The notes beneath the pieces were generated by a model. It was not told where the DNA came from. It did not search any database and worked only from the letters and a program-made list of their open reading frames with translations. From contig NZ_VSRN01000001.1 of the NCBI RefSeq assembly GCF_008369915.1, positions 2,450,001 through 2,514,000 on the forward strand: a DNA stretch of 64,000 bases, in the 5' to 3' direction. Position numbers and translations under genes: made by a program. This DNA is from Dyadobacter sp. UC 10 (GTDB taxonomy: Bacteria; Bacteroidota; Bacteroidia; Cytophagales; Spirosomataceae). Shown here piece by piece: positions 34,552 through 43,374 of this stretch; positions within the stretch are counted from its first letter, which is position 1, and every line of letters starts with the position of its first letter.

Positions 34552-35034
34552 ATGAAAATCCCTCACTACCTTACCCGGCTTCTTTATTTTGCAATCGTAT
34601 CCCTGACGGTCTTTGCCGCAGCTTGTAAAGACGAAAAGGAACCCGATCCCGAACCTGTTGATAACAATCCGATCGTCGGCACCTGGCAATTGAAAGAAAT
34701 CAAGCCGGAAACAGTCGGAACTCCCATTCCCGATTTGGAAAAGGTTATATCATTTGTCGATTGCATTTATAATCTAAAATTGACTTTCAATGCTAACAAT
34801 ACCATTTCCACGGCTGATTGCCCGATTGCTGTAGCTGCGATCGAGTCAATTGTACCAGTTGGAGCAGAGGCCAAATGGAAGGTTAGTGGTGACAAACTAA
34901 CTTTATCGGATAAAAATAGGAGCCAGGATCTGAAAATCACTCAGAATGCGACAGACCTTAACGTGGTAGTCAATACCGAACTTGATGCTACTAAGCCACC
35001 GGTGAATGCAGTATTATATCTCAAGCGCATCTAA
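34552..35034 (+). CDS. Lipocalin-like lipoprotein
   Basis: 160 residues. Signal peptide with lipobox Cys (FAAACKDEKEPDPEP, Cys about residue 25) followed by an Asp/Pro-rich linker, then a beta-barrel section that starts IVGTWQLKEIKPE and includes LKLTFNANNTIS and KWKVSGDKLTLSD. This pattern is the Bacteroidota lipocalin-like family. It is probably an outer-membrane lipoprotein; its ligand is unknown. It ends before a strong terminator and is convergent with the NTF2-like gene. Confidence 0.8.
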   Translation: MKIPHYLTRLLYFAIVSLTVFAAACKDEKEPDPEPVDNNPIVGTWQLKEIKPETVGTPIPDLEKVISFVDCIYNLKLTFNANNTISTADCPIAVAAIESIVPVGAEAKWKVSGDKLTLSDKNRSQDLKITQNATDLNVVVNTELDATKPPVNAVLYLKRI

Positions 35035-35055
35035 TCTTTTGAACAAAGCGTTCTC

Positions 35056-35087
35056 ACAGCCGGGCAACTTGTCCGGCTGTTTTTTTA
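35056..35087 (+). terminator. Intrinsic terminator after the lipocalin-like gene
   Basis: ACAGCCGG (35056-35063) pairs with CCGGCTGT (35073-35080), then TTTTTTT. The stop codon of the convergent gene (35085-35087) lies inside the T-run. Confidence 0.88.
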
Positions 35088-35519
35088 TCCGCTGGTATGG
35101 TCGCAAACCACCACCCATTTTCCATTGATTTTCTTCCAAAGCAATGTATAGTGCCCCTCGAGATCGCCCTTCTCTGGCCGGGTCAGGTGAAATTTACCGA
35201 CCACAAACGCGACGCCCGGGCCGGGGAATGAAAAATTGAGATATGTAAATTTCAGTTTGCCCATTGTCGCACGATCGGGGTAGCGTTTCAGGTAGCCTTC
35301 ATAAGTGGGTTTATAACCGTAGGTAATCCCGCTTTTACCCACAAACATCAGCGAATCCGATTCCCAGTATCCATTCATGAAAGATTTAATATCGCCCTGG
35401 TTCCAGTCGGAAACCTGGCGGTCGAGAATGGCGAAAATCTCCTCCTTATCTTTTCCCGATTGGGCTTGAACGAGGATGGAAGCAGTCACGAGGAATAGAG
35501 TAAAAAGCCAGTTTCTCAT
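35085..35519 (-). CDS. Exported NTF2-like (SnoaL/DUF4440-type) protein
   Basis: From the ATG at 35519 it is 144 residues with a signal peptide (MRNWLFTLFLVTASILVQAQ); an upstream frame start at 35561 gives a poorer leader. The body is a small cone-shaped fold: AILDRQVSDWNQGDIKSF, MFVGKSGITYGY, YLKRYPDRATMGKLKF and HYTLLWKKINGKWVVVCDHTSG. Proteins of this group are secreted or periplasmic and of unknown or ketosteroid-isomerase-like role. No partner gene is evident. Confidence 0.8.
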   Translation of the reverse strand: MRNWLFTLFLVTASILVQAQSGKDKEEIFAILDRQVSDWNQGDIKSFMNGYWESDSLMFVGKSGITYGYKPTYEGYLKRYPDRATMGKLKFTYLNFSFPGPGVAFVVGKFHLTRPEKGDLEGHYTLLWKKINGKWVVVCDHTSG

Positions 35520-35609
35520 ATTTTTTGCGGATTTTTGTAAAACGGTTCTTCGGATATTCAATATAATGAAAGATTTGATCGGCCAAAGACCTTACTGCGT
35601 ATCAAATCA

Positions 35610-35744
35610 ATGAGCCAGCAAAAAATGGGAAAGTTTGATGACTTGTTCAAAAAAATGGACCGGCAGAAGTATCCATTCATCGATGGGCTTTACTACCTCT
35701 TCATTGTCGTTTTCCTCCTCGTTTTATTCCTTTTCTTCGCCTGA
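35610..35744 (+). CDS. 44-residue single-pass membrane microprotein
   Basis: A short frame with ATG at 35610 and TGA at 35742-35744. The product has a basic, soluble first half (MSQQKMGKFDDLFKKMDRQK) and a hydrophobic helix (LYYLFIVVFLLVLFLFFA) that ends at the stop. The stop precedes the GTG start of the DAG kinase gene by three bases, which supports translation as one unit. Its charge layout suggests N-terminus inside and a membrane tail. No homologue is known to me. It is too short to be found by length-limited gene calling. Confidence 0.55.
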   Translation: MSQQKMGKFDDLFKKMDRQKYPFIDGLYYLFIVVFLLVLFLFFA

Positions 35745-35747
35745 CCA

Positions 35748-36623
35748 GTGCCTGGATCTTACCTTTTTATATTAAATCCCAATTCGGGAACCTCCACCGG
35801 AAAAAGGACCGGCTATATTGTCGACAGAATTTGCGCAACCGCTGAAAAGTATGGCTGTGATACCGAAATCCTGTTCACGCAGGAACGCGGACATGCGACT
35901 CAACTTGTAACTGAAAATCTTGGAAGGAAAGACTGGAAAGCGGTTGTAGCCGTGGGCGGGGACGGGACGATCAATGAAATCGCGCAACCACTTGTAGGTA
36001 CGGATACGCCTGTCGGCATTATCCCGCTTGGTTCGGGAAACGGCCTGGCGAGACATTTGGGCATTCCTATTGCACTTGACAAATCCCTTATTACCCTTTT
36101 CACAGGCTCCCCGATCACCATCGATAGCGCCACGCTCAATGATATTCCTTTTTTCTGTACCGCCGGAATGGGTTTTGATGCCTATGTTGGCCATCTTTTC
36201 AGCAAACAGAAAATCCGCGGACTTGCCTCCTACGTGAATGTATCGTTTCGGTCGTACTGGGCTTACAAACCGCAGACATTCAGGCTTAACGGCGTTAAAA
36301 CAGATGCATTTTCCATCTCATTCGCCAATGCAGGACAGTTTGGGAATAATGCCTGGGTAGCCCCACAGGCCAGTCTGCAAGACGGAAAACTCGATATCTG
36401 CACGATCAGGCCCTTTCCGAAATGGTATGGCACTTCGCTCGCGTATCAGCTTTTTACCAAACAAATGAAAGTCTCCCGTTTTATTGATTACCAAAGTGCA
36501 GAATCGGCCGTGATCGATACGGATTTTCCACCGATGATCCATTATGATGGCGAACCATTACAACTGATCACTACCCGGATCGAAGTAAAGATCAAACCGG
36601 AAAGTCTGAGGGTGATTGTTTAA
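35748..36623 (+). CDS. Diacylglycerol/lipid kinase family protein (YegS/DagK-like)
   Basis: 291 residues starting at GTG 35748. The DAGK catalytic motifs are visible: NPNSGTSTGKR (10-20), GGDGTINE (about 66-73) and GSGNGLARHLG (about 94-104). It phosphorylates diacylglycerol or a related lipid and matches the soluble bacterial YegS/BmrU group. The 44-residue membrane protein ends three bases before the start, and the SUI1-like gene begins 32 bp after the end, so a small transcript of three genes is likely. The start codon was chosen because no ATG fits the frame upstream. Confidence 0.9.
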   Translation: MPGSYLFILNPNSGTSTGKRTGYIVDRICATAEKYGCDTEILFTQERGHATQLVTENLGRKDWKAVVAVGGDGTINEIAQPLVGTDTPVGIIPLGSGNGLARHLGIPIALDKSLITLFTGSPITIDSATLNDIPFFCTAGMGFDAYVGHLFSKQKIRGLASYVNVSFRSYWAYKPQTFRLNGVKTDAFSISFANAGQFGNNAWVAPQASLQDGKLDICTIRPFPKWYGTSLAYQLFTKQMKVSRFIDYQSAESAVIDTDFPPMIHYDGEPLQLITTRIEVKIKPESLRVIV

Positions 36624-36655
36624 ATTCACGTCGTTAACCAAGAAATTCATATCAA

Positions 36656-36988
36656 ATGTCAAAGAAAGACCGTTCCGGGATCATTTACTCGACCAATCCC
36701 GATTTCGAGTTTAGCGATTCCGATGATGAAGCGGAGACTTTGCCTCCTCAGCAGCAGGACCTGCGTGTATGGCTGGAACGCAAAGGCGGTGGTAAGGTGA
36801 GTACCGTTATTAAAGGTTTTGTGGGCAAAAATTCGGATCTGGAAGTATTGGGCAAATTGCTTAAAAACCTTTGCGGGAGTGGTGGGACTGTAAAAGATCA
36901 TGAAGTACAGATCCAGGGTGACCACCGCGACAAAGTAATTACGTGGCTGACCAGCAAAAACTATAAAGCAAAAAAAGCCGGAGGTTAG
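36656..36988 (+). CDS. Translation initiation factor SUI1/eIF1-like (YciH)
   Basis: 110 residues. The C-terminal 80 residues have the SUI1 fold: LRVWLERKGGGKVSTVIKGF, then NLCGSGGTVKDHEVQIQGDH and a final KVITWLTSKNYKAKKAGG. The N-terminal 30 residues are acidic (SDSDDEAETLPP). Bacterial members of this family influence initiation fidelity. It follows the DAG kinase by 32 bp. The stop codon (36986-36988) lies in the loop of a terminator hairpin shared with the convergent gene. Confidence 0.9.
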   Translation: MSKKDRSGIIYSTNPDFEFSDSDDEAETLPPQQQDLRVWLERKGGGKVSTVIKGFVGKNSDLEVLGKLLKNLCGSGGTVKDHEVQIQGDHRDKVITWLTSKNYKAKKAGG

Positions 36989-36997
36989 TCCGGCTTA
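36970..36997. terminator. Shared hairpin that contains both stop codons of a convergent gene pair
   Basis: AAGCCGG (36976-36982) pairs with CCGGCTT (36990-36996). The plus-strand stop TAG is in the loop (36986-36988); the minus-strand stop TAA is 36995-36997. On the minus strand it is followed by TTTTTTT, so it is at least a terminator for the minus gene. Confidence 0.8.
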
Positions 36998-37441
36998 AAG
37001 TACTTCGTTGGTATCAATTTCGGTTGGGGCTGGCAGCGGAGCAGCAGGAGCCTGATTCAGTGGCTGCCGCATGTTTTCGAGGACTTCCACGTTGGTGACG
37101 AAATATTTGGTATCGCCATTCCAGGGCAACGTGAAGAATTTCTCTTCATAGGTTAGAGAAACCCTTTGCCCGTTCTTGATCGCTTCTTCCAGCTTGCTGA
37201 TTGCGTCTTTATTTTTTCCGCTCACAGAAAAAACCCATTCTGAGGAATTCATGGTGCCGTCGCCTTCGTAAAGACCGCCCATTCTTAATTCGCCTTCATA
37301 AGTTTTGAACAAATATCCTTTATTGCTGAGCTTGGTAATAAAGCCGCCCCGTTTGCCCTCGCTGTAATAGCCAAATGTAAGATAATAGAGTATTCCAAAA
37401 ACGATAGCCAGAAAGATGGCAAATATGACCCATTTACGCAT
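36995..37441 (-). CDS. Single-pass membrane protein, unknown function (conserved type)
   Basis: 148 residues with one N-terminal helix (WVIFAIFLAIVFGILYYLTFGYY, residues 4-26) and a soluble beta-rich domain (GGFITKLSNKGYLFKTYEGEL, then RVSLTYEEKFFTLPWNGDTKYFVTNVEVL), ending in a Pro/Ala-rich tail. The family is widespread in Bacteroidota; I know no tested function, and the 6-phosphogluconate dehydrogenase label sometimes used for it is not supported by any sequence motif here. It is convergent with the SUI1-like gene through a shared terminator and is followed upstream by the ABC permease gene 61 bp away on the same strand. Confidence 0.75.
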   Translation of the reverse strand: MRKWVIFAIFLAIVFGILYYLTFGYYSEGKRGGFITKLSNKGYLFKTYEGELRMGGLYEGDGTMNSSEWVFSVSGKNKDAISKLEEAIKNGQRVSLTYEEKFFTLPWNGDTKYFVTNVEVLENMRQPLNQAPAAPLPAPTEIDTNEVL

Positions 37442-37502
37442 AGCTGTGAAATTCAGTGTTTATGTTGTGAGCTAACTTCGGAAAAGCGTTTCATTTTTCC
37501 TA

Positions 37503-38744
37503 CTATTTTGCCCTGATTGCAATAACAGGGTCCATCCTCGCTGCGAGCATTGCCGGGATAATTCCTGATAAAACGCCGATAATACTGGATACAGCCAGCC
37601 CGAGCAGGATATTACCGGGTGTCAGCAAAATTTCTAGCGACCCCATCGGCATAAATGACAAAAGGTATACCAGGAAAATACCCACCATCCCGCCAACCAG
37701 ACTTAGCATTACCGCTTCAAACAGGAATTGGAAAAGGATCGAATAGTTTTTGGCGCCAAGAGATTTCTGAATTCCGATCAGGTTTGTCCGTTCTTTAACC
37801 GACACAAACATGATATTGGCGATTCCAAAACCTCCTACCAATATCGAAAAGCTACCTATCACCCAGCCCGCGATCGTGAGCACAGCGAATAACCCTGCGA
37901 TTGCCTGCGCCGCAGCTTCGGGGCGATTGAGTGAAAAGTTATTCCCGTCCCTGGGCTTTATTCCCCTTTTTGTGCGCATCAAACCGGTAATCTCTGCCTC
38001 CACTTCCTGCATTCCTTCATCTTCGGGAAATCCTTTCACAACAATGTCCGCGCTACGTCTTCCCGATTGAAACAGTTTGGAAAAGGACGCAAAGGGGATA
38101 ATGCAATTTTTATCAGGACTTCCGCCAAAGTCGACGAGACTCTCTCCTTTTTTGACCTGCACACCTACTATGGTGAATTTATTGCCGGCCAATTTGAATG
38201 GTTTACCAACAGGATCCTGCCCTGGATAAAGCGCGGAAGCAATATCCGCTCCCACGACCGCCACATTTCGCGCATTATTGGTTTCCAGCGGGATAAAGTA
38301 GCGACCGGTTTCGATCGGGATATCAGAGATTTGATTGTATTCGTAAGAGACGCCCTGGATCTGCGCTGTAATACTGTTTGAGCCGTTTTTGAGTGTCGTA
38401 TTTCCTTTGAAATCCATTACAGCCACGGCACTTGCGCTTTCCAGGTTTTCATACAGATATTTATATTCCGCATAAGTAGGCTCTGGCCACTGGAAATATT
38501 TCCACCACTGATATTCCCCGCCAAAACCCCACGGCCATTTTTGCACATAGATTACTTTGTCACCTATGAAGCTGAGGCTGTCCTTAATGCTCCTTTCGAG
38601 TGAATCCACAATGGTGAAAACCGCGACGATTGCGAAAATGCCGACGGTAACACCAAGTAAAGACAGAATCGTTCTTGTGATATTTGATTTTAAAGCCTGC
38701 CAGGCAAATCTGAAACTCTCTAATACTTGTCGTAAAAATTTCAT
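37503..38744 (-). CDS. MacB-type ABC transporter permease
   Basis: 413 residues from the ATG at 38744 (a GTG two codons earlier is also in frame). One N-terminal helix (TILSLLGVTVGIFAIVAVFTIV, near 27-48) is followed by a large periplasmic MacB_PCD domain (about 50-245) and three C-terminal helices of the FtsX fold (GSFSILVGGFGIANIMFVSVKERTNLIGIQKSLGAK). Such permeases work with an MacB-like ATPase and membrane-fusion protein to export peptides, antibiotics or lipoproteins. Neither partner is adjacent; they must be encoded elsewhere. Confidence 0.87.
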   Translation of the reverse strand: MKFLRQVLESFRFAWQALKSNITRTILSLLGVTVGIFAIVAVFTIVDSLERSIKDSLSFIGDKVIYVQKWPWGFGGEYQWWKYFQWPEPTYAEYKYLYENLESASAVAVMDFKGNTTLKNGSNSITAQIQGVSYEYNQISDIPIETGRYFIPLETNNARNVAVVGADIASALYPGQDPVGKPFKLAGNKFTIVGVQVKKGESLVDFGGSPDKNCIIPFASFSKLFQSGRRSADIVVKGFPEDEGMQEVEAEITGLMRTKRGIKPRDGNNFSLNRPEAAAQAIAGLFAVLTIAGWVIGSFSILVGGFGIANIMFVSVKERTNLIGIQKSLGAKNYSILFQFLFEAVMLSLVGGMVGIFLVYLLSFMPMGSLEILLTPGNILLGLAVSSIIGVLSGIIPAMLAARMDPVIAIRAK

Positions 38745-38871
38745 AATCACGATGGGGACAAATTCAGATCAAAAGTTAGCAGTTAGGTCGCTGGCGTTGA
38801 AATAAATTGGTACAAAAGGTAAGAAAAACGGCTTGATTTAATAAATTACAATCTAACCTTACCACACCTAT

Positions 38872-40638
38872 ATGCATTTACGCTACCTGCTTTCCATCTG
38901 TTGCTTATATCTTCCAAGCCTTGTTTCAGCCCAGAAACCTGTTCAGGAAACGACCGGCTTTTACCAGTTTTTGTCCGATGACCCCAATCAAAAATCATTT
39001 TTCAGCGACCGGAAAGGAGTAATCGCTCAGAATGGCATGGTTGCATCGGCGCATCCCGAAGCTTCGAAAGTGGGTGTAGAAATTCTGAAAGCTGGTGGAA
39101 ATGCCGTAGACGCTGCGGTGGCGGTTCAATTTGCGCTGGCTGTGGTGCATCCTTCGGCGGGTAACCTGGGTGGCGGCGGATTTTTGGTATTACGCGACAA
39201 AACCGGAAAGAGTTTCAGTATTGATTTCCGGGAAAAAGCCCCAGAAAAGGGCCACGCGGATATGTATCTCGACAAGGAAAAAAACATTATCCCCAATGCA
39301 AGTACACTAGGCCGGCTGGCGTCGGGTGTTCCCGGATCAGTAGCAGGAATGGCGGAAGCGCATGCGAAATATGGAAAGCTGCCATGGAAGCAGCTATTGC
39401 AGCCTGCGATAGACCTGGCCATGAAGGGAGTAGTGCAAACGCAGCGTGAGGCGAGAGGATTGAATGCGGTAAAAAAAGATGTCGAAAGATTGAATCCTGG
39501 CACCAAATACTTTCTCAACCCGTCTGGTAAAGATTGGGCCGAGGGTGATATTTTAATACAAAAGGATCTGGGGAAGGTTTTGAAAAGAATCCAGAAAAAG
39601 GGGCGGGACGGATTTTATAAAGGGAAAGTCGCCAGGCTTATTGTAAAGGATATTAATCAAAATGGAGAAGGTATCATCAGCAAAAACGACCTCGCCGACT
39701 ATCACGCTCAATGGCGTGAGGCCATTTCTGAGAATTATAAGGATTACAAAATAATTACCATGGCGCCTCCTTCCAGCGGCGGTATAGCATTGATCCAGCT
39801 TATGCGGCTCACCGAATCTTACCCGCTCCGAAAATGGGGGTGGCATAGCGACTCGACGATACAGGTGATGATCGAAGCGGAACGCAGGGTATACGCCGAC
39901 CGTGCCAAATTTCTCGGCGATCCTGACTTTGTAAAAGTCCCGCAGGAAACACTCATGAGCAGGGATTATCTCGCGAAAAGATGGACGGATTTTGACTGGA
40001 GCAAAGCTACTGACAGTAAGAATGTCGGCGGAGGCACATTGCCGGGTTATGAGAGCCTGGAAACAACTCACTTTTCAGTCGTCGATAAAGAAGGAAATGC
40101 AGTATCCCTCACTACCACATTGAACGGCGGCTACGGAAGCCGGGTGGTTATCAAAGGCGGAGGCTTTTTCATGAATAATGAAATGGATGATTTCAGTATC
40201 AAAGCCGGTGCACCAAATATGTACGGACTGATTGGTAATAAAGCCAATGCCATTGCGCCGGGTAAAAGAATGCTTTCTTCCATGACGCCCACTATTATTG
40301 AAAAAGATGGGAAGCTGCTGATGGTCGTGGGTACACCCGGCGGCTCGACGATCATTACATCGGTTTATCAGACCATATTAAATGTATTGGAACATGGAAT
40401 GACCATGCAACAGTCAGTGAATGCATTGAAATTTCATCATCAATGGCTGCCGGATGTAACCACCTTTGAAGCAAACGCATTCTCGGCTGCCTCTATCAAG
40501 AAACTGCAGGATAAAGGCTACAGGCTGGAACAGCAGCGCAATACGATCGGGCGGATGGATTGCATTCTGGTATTGCCCGACGGAACACTGGAAGGCGGCT
40601 CAGATCCCAGGGGAGACGACACAGCAGTCGGGTATTGA
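38872..40638 (+). CDS. ggt: Gamma-glutamyltransferase
   Basis: 588 residues. Signal peptide to about residue 20 (CLYLPSLVSA). The N-terminal nucleophile hydrolase core has Arg120 (SIDFREKAP), the NAVDAAVA substrate region (77-84), NLGGGGF (98-104), and the autocleavage site at Thr398 in SLETTHFSVVDKEGNAVSLTTTLN, so the propeptide should split into large and small subunits. The small-subunit marker GTPGGSTIITSV is present. It transfers or hydrolyses gamma-glutamyl groups of glutathione in the periplasm. It stands alone. Confidence 0.95.
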   Translation: MHLRYLLSICCLYLPSLVSAQKPVQETTGFYQFLSDDPNQKSFFSDRKGVIAQNGMVASAHPEASKVGVEILKAGGNAVDAAVAVQFALAVVHPSAGNLGGGGFLVLRDKTGKSFSIDFREKAPEKGHADMYLDKEKNIIPNASTLGRLASGVPGSVAGMAEAHAKYGKLPWKQLLQPAIDLAMKGVVQTQREARGLNAVKKDVERLNPGTKYFLNPSGKDWAEGDILIQKDLGKVLKRIQKKGRDGFYKGKVARLIVKDINQNGEGIISKNDLADYHAQWREAISENYKDYKIITMAPPSSGGIALIQLMRLTESYPLRKWGWHSDSTIQVMIEAERRVYADRAKFLGDPDFVKVPQETLMSRDYLAKRWTDFDWSKATDSKNVGGGTLPGYESLETTHFSVVDKEGNAVSLTTTLNGGYGSRVVIKGGGFFMNNEMDDFSIKAGAPNMYGLIGNKANAIAPGKRMLSSMTPTIIEKDGKLLMVVGTPGGSTIITSVYQTILNVLEHGMTMQQSVNALKFHHQWLPDVTTFEANAFSAASIKKLQDKGYRLEQQRNTIGRMDCILVLPDGTLEGGSDPRGDDTAVGY

Positions 40639-40745
40639 AATTGGCCCGGGTTGCTGAGATTTAAGATACAACTATTTGTATTTTTCCTGTAAAAGAACTT
40701 AACTTCGAGTGGGCAAGTAACCGTTTGTAAATGCCCCCATCCGCC

Positions 40746-42092
40746 ATGAAAAAGTTTGTTTATATATTTCTATTACTCATCACATCCCTTGCTGCTTGTA
40801 AAAAAGAACGTGACAAGCTGGATGTTGTGCCTGAGCCGGGATCTACGGGAGACGCCAAGGCTGCTGAATTTCTGAAATCCCTGCGTGTCACGGGCGTTGA
40901 AGAGGTAAGCTTTGATTCTGTCAGTAACAGTTTTTACGTTAACCTGCCCGATACCTACAATGCGGAGGAAGCCGAGGTGATATTGTCAATGCAGCAGGAT
41001 ATCGTGCTGGTCGACAGTTTGGACAAACCTATCAATGGAAATGTTATTTTACATGCATACAAAGGCACTCCGCCACTGCGTTTCCAACTGAGGGACAAAA
41101 GCGACAAGAAATGGTTTTATTTTAATGTATACTTCAATTTTTCCGGAACGCCTCAGATAGAGCTTTTGCAAAAAGAGATTCCAATCAATGCATCCGGGGC
41201 CAATTTACCGCTTCGTTTTACTGCGAAAGTCGGCAGCATTCCTTCTTCTGTTGAGCAACTGGGGCCTATAGTAAAGATCTCCAACAAAAAAACGGGATTT
41301 TTCATGGAAAGCAGCTACTACTCCCTGACAACGCCGCTGTATCTGGGTGCAACGGAGGAACTGATCACGAACGATCCGCTGACTATGGAGTTTAAGTTTT
41401 TCAATCAAACCCCTGTTGTATTTGAAGGAATCAAGTTCACGCGTGGAGTTCCTAACTTATACGCCACGCCCTCATATAAATTCCAGTATAGTTACAAAGA
41501 CACACTCAAAGCTGCAGGTGGCTATTTTCTGCCTCAGGAAAAATATACCGTTAAAATTTCCAGTGACTTCCTCGCCGCACCTGTTAGCGTCGCAGCTAAG
41601 GTTGAAGATGCACAAATGCTGACGCTTGACAAAATTCCGGCCAACTTACCCCAGGGTTCTTACTTGGCTTCCTTTTATGAAAAAGAGACCCTGCTGGGCA
41701 AGATCAGTATACAAATTTCCAATTTTGAAACCGATTGTCTGGAAACAATCTGGAAAGGTGATGTAAATAAGGCACTTGACCGGAATGTAGAACCCTTGTC
41801 TTTTAGCAAGGGCGATGTTTTTTACGCAAAATCACTGCCGCTCACATTCGGATCGGCGGATACGAACTTTGATGTAAACAGATTACCGCGGCTGCGACTG
41901 AGATCGCCGGGCAAAACAGTAGACCTGGCTCCTAAACTGGTCGTTTATGACTGGGCAGTCGCTGGAAGAAGTTTTGCCCTCGGACAGTACACAATTCCGG
42001 CAGACCTTCCAGCAGGCGAATATGCAGTTACAGGCATTTATACCAATCGCTTCGAAACGCAGCCTTACTGGTCGAAGCTGAAAGTAAAATAA
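40746..42092 (+). CDS. Lipoprotein with repeated beta-rich domains, unknown function
   Basis: I start it at ATG 40746, which gives a lipoprotein signal (MKKFVYIFLLLITSLAAC) with the lipobox Cys at residue 18, rather than the upstream in-frame ATG at 40731. The 448-residue protein is beta-rich with no clear motif repeats but Ig-like sections (LPANLPQGSYLASFYEKE and IPADLPAGEYAVTGIYTN are related). It is probably attached to the outer membrane. No family is recognised. It is followed 6 bp later by the stop of the convergent cupin gene. Confidence 0.7.
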   Translation: MKKFVYIFLLLITSLAACKKERDKLDVVPEPGSTGDAKAAEFLKSLRVTGVEEVSFDSVSNSFYVNLPDTYNAEEAEVILSMQQDIVLVDSLDKPINGNVILHAYKGTPPLRFQLRDKSDKKWFYFNVYFNFSGTPQIELLQKEIPINASGANLPLRFTAKVGSIPSSVEQLGPIVKISNKKTGFFMESSYYSLTTPLYLGATEELITNDPLTMEFKFFNQTPVVFEGIKFTRGVPNLYATPSYKFQYSYKDTLKAAGGYFLPQEKYTVKISSDFLAAPVSVAAKVEDAQMLTLDKIPANLPQGSYLASFYEKETLLGKISIQISNFETDCLETIWKGDVNKALDRNVEPLSFSKGDVFYAKSLPLTFGSADTNFDVNRLPRLRLRSPGKTVDLAPKLVVYDWAVAGRSFALGQYTIPADLPAGEYAVTGIYTNRFETQPYWSKLKVK

Positions 42093-42097
42093 TATAG

Positions 42098-42607
42098 CTA
42101 GCTTATTCTTGTCAATTCCCCGATCAGCCCGCTGAATTCGGGGAATTCTGCTTTTAATGCTTCTCTTTCGGCCATTTCAAAATCCTGGAAATCGAAACCC
42201 GGCGCCACGGTACAGCCAACCAAGGCATAGCTACTTCCTTTCGCAGGTCGCGAGCCAAACCACTTTCCAGCAGGTACAACCGCCTGAAAAGCCTCGCCTT
42301 TATCAGGATTATTGCCTAATCTGATAATTTCAAGCTCCCTCGTTTCTGGATCAATTACAAAAATTTCAAGCGCTTCTCCTGCATAGAAATGCCACATTTC
42401 ATCCGATTGGATCCTGTGAAATGCAGAAAAATGATGGCTTTCCAACAGAAAATAAATGCCAGTTGAAAAAGAGCGGGCGCCGTTAAAACGGATGGGCAAA
42501 CCCTGCGGATCAATCGTTTCCGCAGCCCTATAAGTCTCTGCGTAATACCCTCCCTCGGGATGAGGCAGCAATCCGTACTTGTCAATCCAATACTTCGCTG
42601 GTTTCAT
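42098..42607 (-). CDS. Cupin-fold protein of the DUF985 family
   Basis: 169 residues. The N-terminus (AKYWIDKYGLLPHPEGGYYAETYRA) is diagnostic of the DUF985/Cupin_5 family, and the barrel shows HHFSAFHRIQSDEMWHFYAGEAL (metal-type His/Glu pattern) and AVVPAGKWFGSRPA. The active function is unknown; members bind small molecules or act as sugar-type epimerases, untested here. It is convergent with the lipoprotein gene and divergent from the NudK-like gene, with a palindrome overlapping a promoter-like box between them. Confidence 0.88.
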   Translation of the reverse strand: MKPAKYWIDKYGLLPHPEGGYYAETYRAAETIDPQGLPIRFNGARSFSTGIYFLLESHHFSAFHRIQSDEMWHFYAGEALEIFVIDPETRELEIIRLGNNPDKGEAFQAVVPAGKWFGSRPAKGSSYALVGCTVAPGFDFQDFEMAEREALKAEFPEFSGLIGELTRIS

Positions 42608-42692
42608 AGCTGCAAATTAGATTTCAATTTAAGGCTGATCTCCGATAAATAAACTTTTATGAAAGATATTATAAGCAACTGCCGCATTTTCG

Positions 42693-42700
42693 TACATTTG
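42693..42700 (+). promoter_or_regulatory. Bacteroidota -7 box (TACATTTG) before the NudK-like gene
   Basis: TACATTTG (42693-42700) fits TAnnTTTG, 37 bp before the ATG. The perfect palindrome ATTTGATCAAAT (42696-42707) overlaps it, a typical arrangement for a repressor site. Confidence 0.5.
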
Positions 42701-42736
42701 ATCAAATTTAATCTTAAATGATCAAAAATAATCATT

Positions 42737-43342
42737 ATGAATAGCAACGTAAAAATTGTAAACGAAGAGATATTATCAGATAACTGGTACACGCTTAGAA
42801 AATATACTTTCGACTACCAGCGCGCCGATGGGCAGTGGGAACGCCAGAGCCGGGAAGCTTACGATAGAGGGAATGGGGCGACTATATTACTGTATAATAC
42901 TGAAAAGCAGACGGTTGTATTAACAAGACAGTTTAGACTGCCTACTTACACCAATGGAAATACAAATGGAATGCTGATTGAAGCATGCGCCGGACTCCTC
43001 GACCGCGACAATGCGGAAGATTGCATACGAAGAGAAACAGAGGAAGAAACCGGCTATAAACTTACGTCTGTCAAAAAAATCTTCGAAGCATACATGTCTC
43101 CGGGCTCCGTGACAGAGATTCTCTATTTCTTTGTCGCGGAATACTCCGACGATATGAAGGTAAGTAACGGCGGCGGCTGCGATACCGAGCAGGAAAATAT
43201 TGAAGTGATGGAAATTCCATTCACCGAAGCTCAGGCAATGCTGGCACGCGGGGAAATACGGGACGCTAAAACGATCATGCTATTGCAATACGCGCAAATA
43301 CATCATCTGATAAAAGAAAAGCAGACTGAAGATCAATTCTGA
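42737..43342 (+). CDS. nudK: NUDIX hydrolase, GDP-mannose pyrophosphatase NudK-like
   Basis: 201 residues. The Nudix box is complete in the NudK spacing: [25 protein letters not shown], with the metal-binding RETEEETG. The N-terminal [20 protein letters not shown] part and [12 protein letters not shown] section fit NudK rather than other Nudix groups. It hydrolyses GDP-mannose or related sugar nucleotides to sugar phosphates in the cytoplasm. It is divergent from the cupin gene. It may balance GDP-mannose pools used by Gmd (25295) but there is no direct link. Confidence 0.87.
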   Translation: MNSNVKIVNEEILSDNWYTLRKYTFDYQRADGQWERQSREAYDRGNGATILLYNTEKQTVVLTRQFRLPTYTNGNTNGMLIEACAGLLDRDNAEDCIRRETEEETGYKLTSVKKIFEAYMSPGSVTEILYFFVAEYSDDMKVSNGGGCDTEQENIEVMEIPFTEAQAMLARGEIRDAKTIMLLQYAQIHHLIKEKQTEDQF

Positions 43343-43374
43343 CCGACAATCTGCTCATATCATTTTCAAAAAAC

